Source: CADEDH01 sp965216205 | Lineage (GTDB): Bacteria > Actinomycetota > Acidimicrobiia > Acidimicrobiales > SZUA-35 | Direction: 5' to 3' | Assembly (NCBI GenBank): GCA_965216205.1 | Contig: OZ244139.1 | Span: 4,650,001 to 4,714,000 of the forward strand | DNA length: 64,000 nt | Part shown: positions 63,837 to 64,000 of the stretch, in pieces | Layout of the letters: every line of letters begins with the position of its first letter | How positions within the stretch are numbered: position 1 is the stretch's first letter | Program-made: the position numbers and the translations under genes | Notes under the pieces: generated by a model | What the model was told of the DNA's origin: nothing | Database searches by the model: none | The model's input: the letters and a program-made list of their open reading frames with translations, nothing else

Positions 63837-64000
63837 CACTTACCGGCCTTTCCGGCTTTGCGCACCACGCGCTCGCCGACGTAGCGGACGCCTTTGCCCT
63901 TGTAGGGCTCCGGCTTGCGGTAGGCCCGGATCTCGGCTGCGACCTGCCCGACGACCTGCTTGTCGATTCCGATCACGCCGATCTTGGTGGGCTCTGGCAC
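63836..64000 (-). CDS. rplF: 50S ribosomal protein L6, 3' partial
   Basis: Only the last 54 codons are in the window. They encode the conserved L6 C-terminus, GVIGIDKQVVGQVAAEIRAY, RKPEPYKGKGVRYVGE and a VVRKAGKAGK tail. The 5' part lies beyond the right edge. Position and order (rplF-rplR-rpsE) match the spc operon. Confidence 0.95.
   Translation of the reverse strand: MPEPTKIGVIGIDKQVVGQVAAEIRAYRKPEPYKGKGVRYVGERVVRKAGKAGK

Overview
The window reads as a chromosomal stretch of a high-GC actinobacterium, most likely of the class Acidimicrobiia. That placement is an inference from strongly GC-biased codon use, many GTG starts, the actinobacterial order of housekeeping genes, an oversized GlmS, a GuaB3-type IMP dehydrogenase paralog and a CIRCE-controlled groES-groEL operon. 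No rRNA, tRNA, CRISPR array, prophage or transposase was seen. Both edges cut a gene: an ArsR/methyltransferase regulator on the left and rplF on the right.

Layout. 1-5.5 kb: a SahR-like regulator, metF and metH, a translationally coupled one-carbon/methionine cassette. 5.6-7.8 kb: an SDR dehydrogenase coupled to a CaiB/BaiF CoA-transferase. 7.8-9.6 kb: a NarL-type response regulator and its histidine kinase. 9.6-11.8 kb: a perfect palindrome followed by a secreted beta-propeller protein, an ankyrin lipoprotein and a small membrane protein. 11.9-15.2 kb: PcrA helicase and an APH-fold kinase. 15.2-18.5 kb: a large SARP/AAA regulator broken by three frameshifts. 18.6-25.6 kb: small conserved proteins, a DUF368 lipid-carrier flippase, guaA, guaB3, a YcaQ-type glycosylase and two proteins of unknown function. 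25.8-27.8 kb: groEL-groES with CIRCE. 28-31.7 kb: a sigma-like protein, then tsaE-tsaB-rimI-tsaD, which make the t6A tRNA modification and acetylate S18. 31.7-42.3 kb: a PLP dehydratase, P1 peptidase, DUF3524 glycosyltransferase, alr, nnr, giant glmS and glmM, i.e. cell-wall precursor supply plus metabolite repair. 42.3-43.2 kb: rpsI-rplM. 43.3-55.8 kb: a block separating rplM from truA, with a MOSC protein, leuS, two crotonases, an ABC-F ATPase, a luciferase-like oxidoreductase, an ArsR-type regulator, a divergent dihydropteroate-synthase-like enzyme, gpgS and a folB-folK fusion. 55.9-64 kb: truA, rplQ, rpoA, rpsD, rpsK, rpsM, rpmJ, infA, adk, secY, rplO, rpmD, rpsE, rplR and partial rplF, the distal spc/alpha operon.

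The right-hand half keeps a recognisable actinobacterial backbone (ribosomal operon, truA, rplM-rpsI, glmM, glmS, alr, tsa genes, groESL, gua genes), opened by one roughly 12.5 kb block of lipid, folate and glycosylglycerate genes. Map is missing between adk and infA.

The most unusual signals are: the multiply frameshifted regulator; a 1147-residue GlmS; an infA that appears to start at CTG; a family of long-arm palindromes mostly sitting between convergent genes; a dispersed 46-bp element with terminal inverted repeats at 5.5 and 25.7 kb; a 22-bp perfect palindrome before the secreted propeller gene; and a bacterial homolog of the queuosine mannosyltransferase family. I did not find a clearly new multi-gene defence or mobile system.
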